A DNA stretch of 64,000 nucleotides from Ralstonia mannitolilytica (GTDB taxonomy: Bacteria > Pseudomonadota > Gammaproteobacteria > Burkholderiales > Burkholderiaceae): NCBI RefSeq assembly GCF_905397375.1, contig NZ_CAJPVG010000008.1:162045-226044 (forward strand). Direction: 5' to 3'. The position numbers and the translations under genes were made by a program. The notes beneath the pieces were generated by a model, which saw nothing but the letters and a program-made list of their open reading frames with translations, searched no databases and was not told the origin of the DNA. Positions 44,687 through 53,647 of this stretch are shown here, piece by piece (positions within the stretch are counted from its first letter, which is position 1; each line of letters starts with the position of its first letter).

Positions 44687-45358
44687 TCAGTCGCCCTGCA
44701 GCTTCTGACGCTTTTCGCGGCGCTCCTGCGCCTCCAGCGTCAGGGTGGCGGTCGGACGGGCAAGCAGGCGCGGAATGCCGATCGGCTCGCCGGTTTCGTC
44801 GCACCAGCCGTACTCGCCGGCATCGATCCGCGCGATCGACTGCTCGACCTTCTTGAGCAGCTTGCGCTCGCGGTCGCGCGTGCGCAGTTCCAGCGCATGC
44901 TCTTCCTCGATGGTGGCGCGGTCCGCCGGGTCCGGAACGATCACGGTCTCGCGCAGGTGCTCCGTCGTCTGGTTGGCGTTCGCGAGAATCTCGTCGCGCA
45001 TCTTTTCAAGCCGGTCCCTGAAAAAGGCGAGCTGCGCCTCGTTCATGTAATCCTTTTCGCCCATCTTCAGGATTTCGGCTTCGGTGAGTAGTTTCTTGCT
45101 GCTCATGGTTGCTGCAGATGATCCTGGTAAATCGCGCGCCGTGTCGGCTGTCGCGTCGTCCTTGCGCGGGGATGCGCCGGACTCATTCTGGCTGGCGGCG
45201 GACTTGCCGCCCCGCGCGCCTCCTTTTGCCTCTCCCGCAGCGGCGCCCCCTGCCGCTTTTTTTCGGGTGGCTGGCGCAGCCTGGGCTGCCGCCGACTCCG
45301 TTCCGGACTGCCCGGCTCCAACGTTGGCGCCGCGCCCTTCCTTGGTCTTAGTCACCAT
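44687..45358 (-). CDS. dksA: RNA polymerase-binding transcription factor DksA with long N-terminal extension
   Basis: 223 aa. The conserved DksA part starts at about residue 85 (MSSKKLLTEAEIL), with coiled-coil tip DPADRA and a C-terminal globular part. The zinc finger is not C4: it reads GWCDETG and later LTLEAQE, so just one Cys remains, the CxxT/TxxA type common in alpha- and betaproteobacteria. An Ala/Gly/Lys-rich extension of 84 residues precedes the core. The ATG at 45358 has AGGAG 8 nt upstream while Met85 has none, so the extension is probably translated. DksA with ppGpp adjusts rRNA and amino-acid promoters. Confidence 0.93.
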   Translation of the reverse strand: MVTKTKEGRGANVGAGQSGTESAAAQAAPATRKKAAGGAAAGEAKGGARGGKSAASQNESGASPRKDDATADTARDLPGSSAATMSSKKLLTEAEILKMGEKDYMNEAQLAFFRDRLEKMRDEILANANQTTEHLRETVIVPDPADRATIEEEHALELRTRDRERKLLKKVEQSIARIDAGEYGWCDETGEPIGIPRLLARPTATLTLEAQERREKRQKLQGD

Positions 45359-45453
45359 CGCCTGCTCTCCTATCGGACGTGCTTGGGACGACGTGCTTCT
45401 AAATCGACCTATTGTAGCTGAACGATCTTACCCGAACTATCGGAGAAACACGG

Positions 45454-45474
45454 ACACAAAATCCGGCCCGGATT
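45454..45474 (-). terminator. Possible terminator of the second COG0523 gene
   Basis: On the minus strand a short 6-bp stem AATCCG/CGGATT followed by TTTGTGT, about 50 nt after the stop. The stem is short and the T-run interrupted, so it may be weak. Confidence 0.4.
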
Positions 45475-45524
45475 CTGCCTGAAAGCGCGGCGGGACCACC
45501 CAAAAGGAGGGTAAAGCGGCCGGA

Positions 45525-46598
45525 TCAGGCCAGGCAGTTCTCCAATCCTTTCAGAATCGTTTCGCGCGGCAGGTCGACGCCGATGAACACCATCCGGTTG
45601 GAAGGGGTCTCGCCGTCCCATTTGCCGCCCACATCGCTGCCCATGAGCTGGTGCACGCCCTGGAACACGACCTTGCGGTCGACGCCCTCCATGTACAGCA
45701 CGCCCTTGTAGCGCAGCAGCTTCTCGCCGTAGATGTTCAGCACGCCGGAGAGGAACTCCTCCAGCTTGGTGTAGTTGAACGGCCGTTCGCTGCGGAAGAC
45801 GAACGAGGCAATGCGGTCGGTATGGTGCGCGTGCCCGTGATGATGGTGGTGGCCGTGGTGCTCATGATCGTGGTCGTGATCGCAATCGGCCGAGCAGGCG
45901 TGGTCATGATCGTGATCGTGGTTGTGATCATGACCGTCTTCGCGCAGGAAGTCGGGGTCGATCTCCAGCTTGGCATTCAGATTGAAGCCGCGCAGATCGA
46001 AGATGGTGTCGATCGGCGCGTCGCCAAAATTGGCGGTGCGGATCGGGGCGCGCGGGTTCATGTGCAGGAGGCGGTGGCGCAGTGCGTTGACATCGTCGGC
46101 GGACACGAGGTCGCTCTTCGTGATGAAGATGGCGTCGGCAAAGCCCACCTGGCGCTGCGCCTCTTCCTGCTTGTCGAGCTGCATGTTGCCGTGCTTGGCG
46201 TCGACCAGCGTGATGACGGCATCCAGCAGGTAACGGCTGGCGATCTCGTCGTCCATGAAGAAGGTCTGCGCAACGGGGCCGGGGTTGGCCACGCCGGTGG
46301 TCTCGATGACGACGCGGTCGAACTGGATCTCGCCCTTGTCGCGGCGCGTGAGCAGGTCGGACAACCCCTTCACCAGGTCGCCCCGGATGGTGCAGCAGAT
46401 GCAGCCGTTGCTCATCTGCACGATCTGCTCGTTGCCGTCCTGCACGAGGATGTCGTTGTCGATGTTCTCTTCGCCGAACTCGTTCTCGATCACGGCGATC
46501 TTCATGCCGTGGTGTTCGTTCAGGATGCGCTTGAGCAGCGTGGTCTTACCGCTGCCGAGAAAGCCCGTCAGGATGGTGACCGGGATCATTTTGGACAT
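45525..46598 (-). CDS. COG0523 zinc metallochaperone GTPase with His-rich loop
   Basis: A 357-aa GTPase. It has Walker A TGFLGSGKTT, GCICC, VIETTGV and TKSD, then a striking His/Asp-rich loop of about 37 residues (HDHNHDHDHDHACSADCDHD onwards) before the CobW C-terminal domain. The loop should store or hand over zinc. The start overlaps the end of the Fur-type gene by 13 nt and has AGGAAACG upstream, so the two are cotranscribed and coupled. Confidence 0.92.
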   Translation of the reverse strand: MSKMIPVTILTGFLGSGKTTLLKRILNEHHGMKIAVIENEFGEENIDNDILVQDGNEQIVQMSNGCICCTIRGDLVKGLSDLLTRRDKGEIQFDRVVIETTGVANPGPVAQTFFMDDEIASRYLLDAVITLVDAKHGNMQLDKQEEAQRQVGFADAIFITKSDLVSADDVNALRHRLLHMNPRAPIRTANFGDAPIDTIFDLRGFNLNAKLEIDPDFLREDGHDHNHDHDHDHACSADCDHDHDHEHHGHHHHHGHAHHTDRIASFVFRSERPFNYTKLEEFLSGVLNIYGEKLLRYKGVLYMEGVDRKVVFQGVHQLMGSDVGGKWDGETPSNRMVFIGVDLPRETILKGLENCLA

Positions 46599-47113
46599 GA
46601 TGCGTTTCCTGTCTTGTGATGAGACGCCAGATGCGCGCAATCCGCGCAAGCGCCCTTGATGGTGAGTTCGGCATGGTCGGCTGCGAAGCCGGCGGGCAGG
46701 GCGGCCTTGGGCATGGCCGGCGGCTCGGCCCCCTCCAAGCAGAAGTCGCGCCCGCATTGCGTGCAGTGGAAGTGACTGTGCGAGCGGTGCGCCGCTTCGC
46801 GCGCGGCATCGTGCTCGGCCAGGCTGAAGCGGAAGACACGATCGGCCCCGGCCGTCTTGTGGACGATACCGCCTGCCACGAGCCAGTCGAGCACGCGGTA
46901 GACGGTCACGCGGTCGATGCCGGAGTCGGGCGGTAGCGCGTCGCATACCGCCTGGTGCGAGAGTGGGTCGGCGCCCTGCATCAGCACGGCGAGCACGCGC
47001 ACGCGCGGTTCCGTCACGCGGCTGCCCAGGCCACGCAGGCGCGTGCGGGCCATCGATTCAGGGGAATCGGGCCGGGAAGTGGCAGAAACGTCGCGCGAAG
47101 CCGGGGAAGTCAT
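46586..47113 (-). CDS. zur: Fur-family metalloregulator, probably Zur
   Basis: About 175 aa. The winged helix is at about residues 25-90 (SHQAVCDALPPDSGIDRVTVYRVLDWLV), followed by the metal and dimer region HSHFHCTQCGRDFCLE and a second Cys pair CADCAH that would hold structural zinc. It is upstream of and overlapping a COG0523 gene, the classic Zur target, so Zur is favoured over Fur or PerR. The start is uncertain: ATG 47113 is taken, with ATG 47053 and GTG 47176 in frame. TTGCAA inverted repeats at about 47147-47165 could be an operator. Confidence 0.78.
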   Translation of the reverse strand: MTSPASRDVSATSRPDSPESMARTRLRGLGSRVTEPRVRVLAVLMQGADPLSHQAVCDALPPDSGIDRVTVYRVLDWLVAGGIVHKTAGADRVFRFSLAEHDAAREAAHRSHSHFHCTQCGRDFCLEGAEPPAMPKAALPAGFAADHAELTIKGACADCAHLASHHKTGNASCPK

Positions 47114-47201
47114 GCGCGGGATTGTCCCACGCTCGAACGGTTGCTGCAATTGAGTTGCAACTGAGCGGCCTTGCACCGCCCAGGGGTTTCCGCCGTGCTC
47201 A

Positions 47202-48440
47202 CTACCCCGCCCACACCAGACACACCGGCGTCGGCACCTTCGCCACCACCGCCGGCTGGTCCAGCTTGCCGGTCTGGCCGTCGATGCGCAGCCGCAGGAT
47301 GGTGTCGCCCTTCTGGTTCAGCACGTAGAGGTGGCTGCCGTCGGGCGCCATCGTCATCGCCCGCGGAAAGTGCACGCCCTCGCTCCAGTACTGAAGCGGC
47401 GCGAGCTTGCCTGAGGCATCGATGCTGAATGCGGCCACGCTGTCGGCCAGCGGATGGTCGGACTTCAGCTTCCGGTTGCTGGCGTAGAGGAACCGCCCGG
47501 ACGGGTGCATCAGCAGCTCGGCGCCGCTCTTCTGGCCGGTGTAGTCGGCAGGGGTGGTGGAAATGCGCTGACGCTCTTCCTGCACGTGGCCGGTGGCGGG
47601 GTCGTATCCGTGGCAGGCGACCGAGCCTTCCAGTTCGTTGATGACGTAGAGCAGCTTGCCTTGCGGATGGAGCGCCAGGTGGCGCGGGCCACTGCCGGGC
47701 TTGAGCTGCGCGCGGTCACGCGGGGCAAGCTTGCCACCCTCAATGGCAAACACGTTGATGCGATCGGTGCCCAGGTCGGTACCGATCACGTGCTGGCCGG
47801 TGGTGTCGAACAGCATCATGTGCGCGTGCGGCGCCTCCTGTTCGGGGCGGGGGCCGGAGCCGGTGTCCTTGAAGATGCCGGAGACGGTGCCGAGCTTGCC
47901 GTCCTCGCCGATCGGCAGGAGGTTGTACGCGCCGCCGCTGTAGATCGACACGCACAGGTGCTTGCCGTCCGGCGACACGACCACGTGTGCAGGGTTCGTG
48001 CCCGACAGCGACAGCGGCTGGCGGTTCAGCAGCGTCAGCTTGCCGTCGCGCGCGTCGATCGCATAGGCCTCGGCGCTGCCGTTCGGCCGACCTTCATACA
48101 CCTCAAGTTCGTTGATGGCGTACAGGAACCGCTGATTCGGGTGCACGGCCAGGAACGACGGATTGGCGCTTTCGACGACCTGCACCTGCGTCCATGCATC
48201 GCCGCGCGGTTCGAGCACATAGATGCCGCGCGCGGCCGGGCCGCCCGCGGTGCCGCCCGGCGCATTGAACGTGTAGGTGCCGACATAGGCGAAGCGGGGA
48301 GCGCGCGCATTGCCTGCGGGCTGCGCGCCCGACGCGGCAGGTTGTTCGGCCGCCTGGGCCATGACGGTTTTGGGAAGAGCGCCCAGCAAAGGCAAGCTAC
48401 CGGTCCACTGCATGAAGGTTCGACGAAGACGATTGGTCAT
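47202..48440 (-). CDS. Exported lactonase-family beta-propeller protein
   Basis: A 412-aa protein of the lactonase family (PF10282; Pgl-like seven-bladed propeller). Repeated blade segments read AVHPNQRFLYAINE, VVSPDGKHLCVS, ALHPQGKLLYVINE, MHPSGRFLYASN and MAPDGSHLYVLNQ. The N-terminus MTNRLRRTFMQWTG plus a hydrophobic stretch resembles a twin-arginine signal, so the mature enzyme is probably periplasmic, unlike cytosolic 6-phosphogluconolactonase. It lies 12 nt behind a sugar-oxidase-like gene, and hydrolysing the lactone which that enzyme could make is a natural role (inference). Confidence 0.85.
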   Translation of the reverse strand: MTNRLRRTFMQWTGSLPLLGALPKTVMAQAAEQPAASGAQPAGNARAPRFAYVGTYTFNAPGGTAGGPAARGIYVLEPRGDAWTQVQVVESANPSFLAVHPNQRFLYAINELEVYEGRPNGSAEAYAIDARDGKLTLLNRQPLSLSGTNPAHVVVSPDGKHLCVSIYSGGAYNLLPIGEDGKLGTVSGIFKDTGSGPRPEQEAPHAHMMLFDTTGQHVIGTDLGTDRINVFAIEGGKLAPRDRAQLKPGSGPRHLALHPQGKLLYVINELEGSVACHGYDPATGHVQEERQRISTTPADYTGQKSGAELLMHPSGRFLYASNRKLKSDHPLADSVAAFSIDASGKLAPLQYWSEGVHFPRAMTMAPDGSHLYVLNQKGDTILRLRIDGQTGKLDQPAVVAKVPTPVCLVWAG

Positions 48441-48452
48441 TGGATGGCTCCA

Positions 48453-49979
48453 TCAAACACGCACGGACATGGCGTGGTGGAAGATGTTGTTCGGATCATA
48501 CCGGCGCTTCACATCCTGCAGAAATGGGTACAGGTCGCCGCTGCCGTAGTAGAGCTGCGGCCAGAACGGGTAGGCGAGCATGTCGACGTCGGGGTAGTTG
48601 ATGTAGCAGCCCTCGTACCGGTCGCCCGGGTAAGGTGTGCCGCTGTGCGGCGCGGGCACATCGGGCGCGCCGTAGACGTCGCGATAGAAATCGCTGATCC
48701 AGCGCAAGTGGCCGGCATCATCGGCCGCGGACGTCCAATACGTCTGGTACTGCAGCTTCATGATCGAGGCCCGCTGCGGCACGGCGGTGTCGCCAATGCG
48801 CTCGGCCTTGTTGACAGCGCCGCCGTACGAATCGACTTGCAGCAACGACTGGCTCAGATCGACGCCCGGCATCGTCCGCGTGAGGTGGGCGTAGATGCGC
48901 TGCGCCTCGCGCGCCGTGAAGCCGCGCTTCATGTAGGCCGATTTGTACTTGCCGCGCTGATTGGCCCCTGAGCCGTTCAGGTACTGCGTGGCCGTCAGCC
49001 AGTCGTATTGCACGATGGTGTGCGGCTTGGAGCAGAGCAGTTGCCCCACGCCCTGCTTGTGCGCAGGGCCGTAGCCGGGCGGGCGCCCCTTGACCGGCGT
49101 GGGCGCGCAAGCCTGGAAGCGGCTCAGAAAATCGTTGAGGACGGAGAGATCGCGGCACGTGCCATCCGGGTTGCAGAACTGCGTGAGCAGCACGATCTGC
49201 CCCGACGATTTGTGCGTGAGTTTGAGCAGCGAGAACATGCCCCACGTGTCCGGATCCTTGCCGCGCGTCTCCCAGTATTCGCCGTAGATGCGCAGCAGTT
49301 CGGCAAAGCGTTGCGGTGTCATGGTCGCCCAGTCGAACGCCACGGTGGCGAGCGCCACTTCCTGCGGCGCCTCGGGCAGCTTGGCGAAGGTGTAGCCCGT
49401 GATGACGCCGAAGTTGCCGCCGCCCGCGCCGCGACATGCACGGAACAGATCCGGATCGTGCGCCGCATCCACCGTGCGCGCAGCGGCCTTGCCGGTCTTG
49501 TCGACTGTGACGATGTCCACGGCCGAGAGCCAATCCACCGTCAGGCCCTGCAGCCGCGACAGCAGCCCGTACCCGCCGCCGCAGATATGCCCGCCCGCGC
49601 CGACCGAATAGCAAGAGCCGCCGGGCAGCGTCACGTTGCGGCGCTTGTACAGCTCCAGGTAGCCGTTCCAGTTCTGCGTGCCGGCCGGAATGCGCACCGA
49701 GCCGTCGGCGCGCACTTCGGGCGTGGCGAGCAGGCTCAGGTCGACGATCGTGCCGTCGGGGTTGTTGGAGACGAAATCCTCGTAGCAATGTCCGCCGCTG
49801 CGCACGGTCGGGCGCTGGCCCGCGTTGACGATGCGCTGCACGGCGGGCGCCACATCGTCGGGCTTTTCAATGAGGGCGATGCGGCTCGCGGCCTGCGCGT
49901 CCGTCGAGGGCCAGCGCAGGTTGAAGCCATGTTTGAGCGTGTTGTAGCGAGGGTCTTGGCGCGTCACATCCAGTGTCAT
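48453..49979 (-). CDS. FAD-linked oxidase with berberine-bridge-like domain (bicovalent FAD)
   Basis: A 508-aa oxidase. The FAD-binding PCMH domain is at about residues 40-210, with His in RSGGHCYED and Cys in GGHICGGGYG, the two residues that bind FAD covalently in carbohydrate oxidases. The C-terminal BBE segment YINYPDVDM, YYGSGDLYPFLQDVKRRYDPNNIF is present. Relatives oxidise sugars to lactones or act on alkaloids and phenols. No signal peptide is evident. GGGAG precedes the ATG. It is followed 12 nt later by an exported lactonase, suggesting a sugar-to-aldonate pair. Confidence 0.88.
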   Translation of the reverse strand: MTLDVTRQDPRYNTLKHGFNLRWPSTDAQAASRIALIEKPDDVAPAVQRIVNAGQRPTVRSGGHCYEDFVSNNPDGTIVDLSLLATPEVRADGSVRIPAGTQNWNGYLELYKRRNVTLPGGSCYSVGAGGHICGGGYGLLSRLQGLTVDWLSAVDIVTVDKTGKAAARTVDAAHDPDLFRACRGAGGGNFGVITGYTFAKLPEAPQEVALATVAFDWATMTPQRFAELLRIYGEYWETRGKDPDTWGMFSLLKLTHKSSGQIVLLTQFCNPDGTCRDLSVLNDFLSRFQACAPTPVKGRPPGYGPAHKQGVGQLLCSKPHTIVQYDWLTATQYLNGSGANQRGKYKSAYMKRGFTAREAQRIYAHLTRTMPGVDLSQSLLQVDSYGGAVNKAERIGDTAVPQRASIMKLQYQTYWTSAADDAGHLRWISDFYRDVYGAPDVPAPHSGTPYPGDRYEGCYINYPDVDMLAYPFWPQLYYGSGDLYPFLQDVKRRYDPNNIFHHAMSVRV

Positions 49980-50111
49980 CGACGACTCCCGGTGAGGGCG
50001 TTTGCGCAACGCTTGCGCAAACGGAGTTGGATTCGGACGCGGGGCGTCCGGCGGTTCCAACTTAGTCGTTCGCAGGCCCGGCTTCCATCAGACAATGCCG
50101 ATACGGCGGGC

Positions 50112-50630
50112 TCATCGCGCCACGTGTGCGAACCATCCGACCACGCGCGCTGCCGTTGCCGCCCACAGCGGCCGCACCAGCCAGCACGCCGCGGCCCACG
50201 CGAGGATCACCACGACCAGATCGCAGCGACCGCTCTTCCACAGGTTCAGGGAATGGCGCCCCCAGATCCAGGGCACGCCCAGCGGATTGGGCCAGTCCGC
50301 CAACAGATGCATCAGCCCACCGCAAGCGAAGCCGAACAGCAGCGGTGCCCACACGTGCGCATGGCCCAGCGCCTGGTATGACAGAACAAGCGCCGCCACC
50401 CAGCCGATGCCCCAATGGGTGGCGGTGCGGTGCGTGATCCACAGGCGGCGCGCGCGGGTCCACCAGGCCACCTCCATCCAGTCGGGCGCGGTGCTGCCGG
50501 CCACCGCCGCGCAAAACGCCAGGAGGCTGCCGAGATGTTCGAGAGACGTGTGCGAAGCCTGTGCGACGAGGGTGGCGGCAATCAGGCCTGCCGCCCAACC
50601 CGTCGCGTGATGGGCAGCGTTGGAAGCCAT
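50112..50630 (-). CDS. Inner-membrane metal-dependent hydrolase-like protein (YdjM family)
   Basis: About 172 aa with four or five hydrophobic segments. It has the pattern HHATG near the start, APDWME, then HRTATHWGIGW and GGLMHLLADWPNP, which supply His and Asp residues as in the YdjM/DUF457 membrane family annotated as metal-dependent hydrolases. The function is not established. The start is uncertain: ATG 50630 is used, with ATG 50660 and TTG 50687 in frame; none has a good ribosome site. Confidence 0.75.
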   Translation of the reverse strand: MASNAAHHATGWAAGLIAATLVAQASHTSLEHLGSLLAFCAAVAGSTAPDWMEVAWWTRARRLWITHRTATHWGIGWVAALVLSYQALGHAHVWAPLLFGFACGGLMHLLADWPNPLGVPWIWGRHSLNLWKSGRCDLVVVILAWAAACWLVRPLWAATAARVVGWFAHVAR

Positions 50631-50708
50631 CGACGTGATGCGGAAAACGAAGGACCGCATCTTCGCAATGGCGGCTTGCCGGGACAAGCCAAAAATTGCG
50701 ACAAATTG

Positions 50709-51902
50709 CTAGCCGACTTGCAGCAGCAGGCCCTTGAGGTATTCGCCTTCCGGGAAGCTCGTCAGCAGCGGGTGGTCGACGCCGCCCGCCAGCCGGCGCT
50801 GGATGCGCGCCGTCACCTTGGCATCGGCCGCCGCACCCGCGACGATCTTCTGGAACAGGTCTGCGTCGATCGCGCCCGAGCACGAATACGTAAACAGCAG
50901 GCCGCCCGGGCGCAGCAACTGCATGCCAACCAAGTTGATCTCCTTGTATGCGCGCGCCGCGCGATCGACCTGCTGCGCCGAGGCCGCAAACTTGGGCGGA
51001 TCCAGCACGATCAGGTCGAACTGGCGGCCTTCCGCGCGGAAGTTGCGCAGCGACTTGAAGACGTCCGCGTCCAGCCACTCGGCGCGCGCCGGATCGAAGC
51101 CGTTGAGCGTGACGTTGCGCTCTGCCACCGCCAGCGCCTCGCCCGACGAGTCGATCGACACCACCGAGCGCGCCCCGCCCTTGAGCGCCGCCAGCGAAAA
51201 CCCGCCGGTATAGCAAAAGCAGTTCAGCACATCGCGATCGCGCGCCAAGGCGCCGACGAGCGCGCGGTTGTCGCGCTGGTCGATGTAGAAGCCCGTCTTG
51301 TGGCCTTCGCGCACGTCCACGTAATAACGCACGCCGTGCTCGGTGGCGGACAGATCGGCGGGCGGCTCGGCGCCGGCCAGCACACCGGTCATCTGCTCCA
51401 GGCCTTCGCGCTCGCGCACGCTCACATCCGACCGTTCGTAGACGTTCGGGCAACCCGTCTCTTTGATGAGCGCGGCGACGATCGCCTGCTTCCAGTGCTC
51501 CACGCCCGCGGCGCTGAACTGGCAGACGAGCTGGCCCGCATCCCCTGTGCCGTACTGGTCGACGATCAGCCCGGGCAGGCCGTCGGCTTCGCCCATGACG
51601 AGGCGCACGGCGTCGGTGTCGTGCACCCACGCGCGGCGGTACGCCACGGCCGCGGCAATGCGGCGCTTGAAGAACGCGTGGTCGACGGGCTCCGATTCAT
51701 CAAAGCTCCACACGCGCGCGCGAATCTGCGAGACAGGGCTGAACGCGGCGCGCGCCAGAAACTGGCCGTTGTGCGCGCGCACGATGACGGTCGCGCCGGA
51801 GGCCGGCTTGCCCTCCACGCGATCGATGGCGTTGGCGAAAATCCACGGGTGCCGGCGCAGCAGCGAGCGCTCCTTGCCGGGCTTCAGAATCAGGGTTTGC
51901 AT
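50709..51902 (-). CDS. rlmI: 23S rRNA (cytosine-5) methyltransferase RlmI-like
   Basis: 397 aa. An N-terminal PUA-like domain (KPGKERSLLRRHPWIFANAI) and a central RNA-methyltransferase region come before the Rossmann SAM domain, with CFCYTGGFSLAALKGGA, IVLDPPKFA and SCSGAI. E. coli RlmI makes m5C1962 in 23S rRNA. The LDPPKF motif and Cys (SCS) fit the m5C class. It lies 39 nt after xerC on the same strand. Confidence 0.9.
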   Translation of the reverse strand: MQTLILKPGKERSLLRRHPWIFANAIDRVEGKPASGATVIVRAHNGQFLARAAFSPVSQIRARVWSFDESEPVDHAFFKRRIAAAVAYRRAWVHDTDAVRLVMGEADGLPGLIVDQYGTGDAGQLVCQFSAAGVEHWKQAIVAALIKETGCPNVYERSDVSVREREGLEQMTGVLAGAEPPADLSATEHGVRYYVDVREGHKTGFYIDQRDNRALVGALARDRDVLNCFCYTGGFSLAALKGGARSVVSIDSSGEALAVAERNVTLNGFDPARAEWLDADVFKSLRNFRAEGRQFDLIVLDPPKFAASAQQVDRAARAYKEINLVGMQLLRPGGLLFTYSCSGAIDADLFQKIVAGAAADAKVTARIQRRLAGGVDHPLLTSFPEGEYLKGLLLQVG

Positions 51903-51941
51903 ACGACTGGGGATGGGGCGCCCGAAGGTTCGGACAATGCG

Positions 51942-52928
51942 CTACTTCTTTTTTGCGCGGGGATGCGCCTGATCGTAGATCTTGGCCAGGTGCTGAAAAT
52001 CGAGCGAAGTATAAACCTGCGTGCTGGCAATGCTGGCGTGGCCGAGCAGTTCCTGCACCGCGCGCAGATCACCGGAGGACTGCAGCATGTGCGTGGCAAA
52101 CGAATGCCGCAGCACGTGCGGATGCACATCCGCCGGCACACCCGCCGCGATGGCGTTGCGCTTCATGCGCAATTGGATCTGCCGCTGCGCCAGCCGCTTG
52201 CCGCGCGGCGAGAGAAACAGCGCGTGCGCGTCTTCGGGTACCGCGTCGGGCTGGGCAAGCTGCTCGCGCACCGCCAGCCATGCAGCCAGCGCCTCCGCCG
52301 CCTTAGTGCCCACCGGCACGGTGCGCCGCTTGCTGCCCTTGCCGAGCACCTGCACCGCGCGCGCCTCCAGATCGAGCCAGCTCGCCGATTCATACGCGCC
52401 GGCCTTCACGTGGCGCATGTCGAGGCTGACCAGCTCGGAGAGCCGCAGCCCGCACGAATAGAACAGCTCGTTGACGGCACGGTCGCGCACCGTTTCGGCA
52501 TCGTCGCCGGGCAACTGCTCCATCAGCGCGACAGCTTGCTCCACGGACAGCGCTTTCGGCAGCCGCTTCGGGTTCTTCGGGGCGCGTACGCCATCAACGG
52601 GATTGGCGGTGACGGCGGCATCGCGCAGCGCCATCCATTTGAACCAGCCGCGCCACGCCGACAGCGCCCGCGCAATGCTGCGGCCCGACAAACCGTCGCC
52701 GTGCAGCTGCGCCATCATGCGGCGGATATGGTGAGACTGCAGTTGCGTGAGATCGACATTGGCGGCGTGCTGCGCACCGAGGCGCTGGAGCACGGCCAGC
52801 TCGCGGGTGTAGCTCTCCAGCGTGTGCGGCGAGAGCTGCCGCTCGAACTTCAGCGCGTCAAGGTACGCCGCAATCTGCGGATGCGGCGCCTGCGCGCCAG
52901 ATGCATCGGCTGAAGCAGATTGCGGCAT
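51942..52928 (-). CDS. xerC: Site-specific tyrosine recombinase XerC
   Basis: A 328-aa integrase. The N-terminal SAM-like core-binding domain is at about residues 18-105. The catalytic residues are Arg in CGLRLSEL, Lys in GKGSKRR, His-Arg in HVLRHSFA, His in LLGHASI and Tyr in STQVYTS. With XerD it resolves chromosome dimers at dif. It lies 14 nt behind the DUF484 gene, the same arrangement as in many Gammaproteobacteria, so it is not a mobile-element integrase. Confidence 0.95.
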   Translation of the reverse strand: MPQSASADASGAQAPHPQIAAYLDALKFERQLSPHTLESYTRELAVLQRLGAQHAANVDLTQLQSHHIRRMMAQLHGDGLSGRSIARALSAWRGWFKWMALRDAAVTANPVDGVRAPKNPKRLPKALSVEQAVALMEQLPGDDAETVRDRAVNELFYSCGLRLSELVSLDMRHVKAGAYESASWLDLEARAVQVLGKGSKRRTVPVGTKAAEALAAWLAVREQLAQPDAVPEDAHALFLSPRGKRLAQRQIQLRMKRNAIAAGVPADVHPHVLRHSFATHMLQSSGDLRAVQELLGHASIASTQVYTSLDFQHLAKIYDQAHPRAKKK

Positions 52929-52942
52929 GCGGTGGGCGGCGC

Positions 52943-53647
52943 TCAGTCGCGCAGGCGGTTGAGCGCGGCAGCGGCCAGTTCGCCGATCTGCGCGAGGTAG
53001 GTCGTGCCCATGCCGTCATGGAAGCGGCGGGCGTCCGGCGAGCCGAGCACCAGCAGGCCGAATGCCGGCGCGGCGCTGGCATCGGCATCGCCACGCACCG
53101 GCACGCGCAACGTGACAATGGCGAGCGATTCGATGGGCGCGCCGCCGGTATCCGATGTATCGAGCCAGCCGGCCGCTTCAAAGCCGGCATTGGCGCCGCA
53201 ATACGGCGCACGCAGGCCGGCTGCAAACAGGCGCACTTCCTCGCTCACGCCCTGCGCGACTTCCAGGTGTGCAAATTCCTCGCCGACCTGCCACACGCGC
53301 AGCGCCACCGCGGGCACGTCAAAGATTTCACGCAGACCATCCTGCACGGCGTACGGCAGCGCATGCGTGTCGGCCTCGCCCAGCAGGCGCGTCGTCCAGG
53401 CGTGCACACGCTGCTGCGTACGGTCGTTCTCGTTGCCGTGGCGCATCAGGTCCGACAGCTTGAGTTCGAGGTGCTTGTTCTTGTCGCGCAGGATTTCCAT
53501 CTGGCGCTCCTGCAGCGACACCGCGCGATGGCTGTGCGGGCTCGTCAATTGAATGGCGGCCAGCAGCTCGGCGTGCTCTTCAAAGAAGGCCGGATGCGCC
53601 TGCAGGTAGTTGGCGACGTCTTGTGCGTTCATCGTGGAGGTGCTCAT
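52943..53647 (-). CDS. DUF484 family protein
   Basis: A 234-aa protein. The N-terminal DVANYLQAHPAFFEEHAELLAAI is followed by a coiled-coil SLQERQMEILRDKNKHLELKLSDL and a GAF-like domain to the end. DUF484 genes sit next to xerC in many Proteobacteria; the function is unknown. Its ATG overlaps the gatB stop by one base (TGATG), so it is coupled to gatB upstream and followed by xerC. Confidence 0.9.
   Translation of the reverse strand: MSTSTMNAQDVANYLQAHPAFFEEHAELLAAIQLTSPHSHRAVSLQERQMEILRDKNKHLELKLSDLMRHGNENDRTQQRVHAWTTRLLGEADTHALPYAVQDGLREIFDVPAVALRVWQVGEEFAHLEVAQGVSEEVRLFAAGLRAPYCGANAGFEAAGWLDTSDTGGAPIESLAIVTLRVPVRGDADASAAPAFGLLVLGSPDARRFHDGMGTTYLAQIGELAAAALNRLRD

Noticed and set aside
51942..52928. 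Tyrosine recombinase as a sign of a mobile element
   Set aside because: Full motif set and DUF484 neighbourhood identify chromosomal XerC; no attachment-site repeats or tRNA are nearby.
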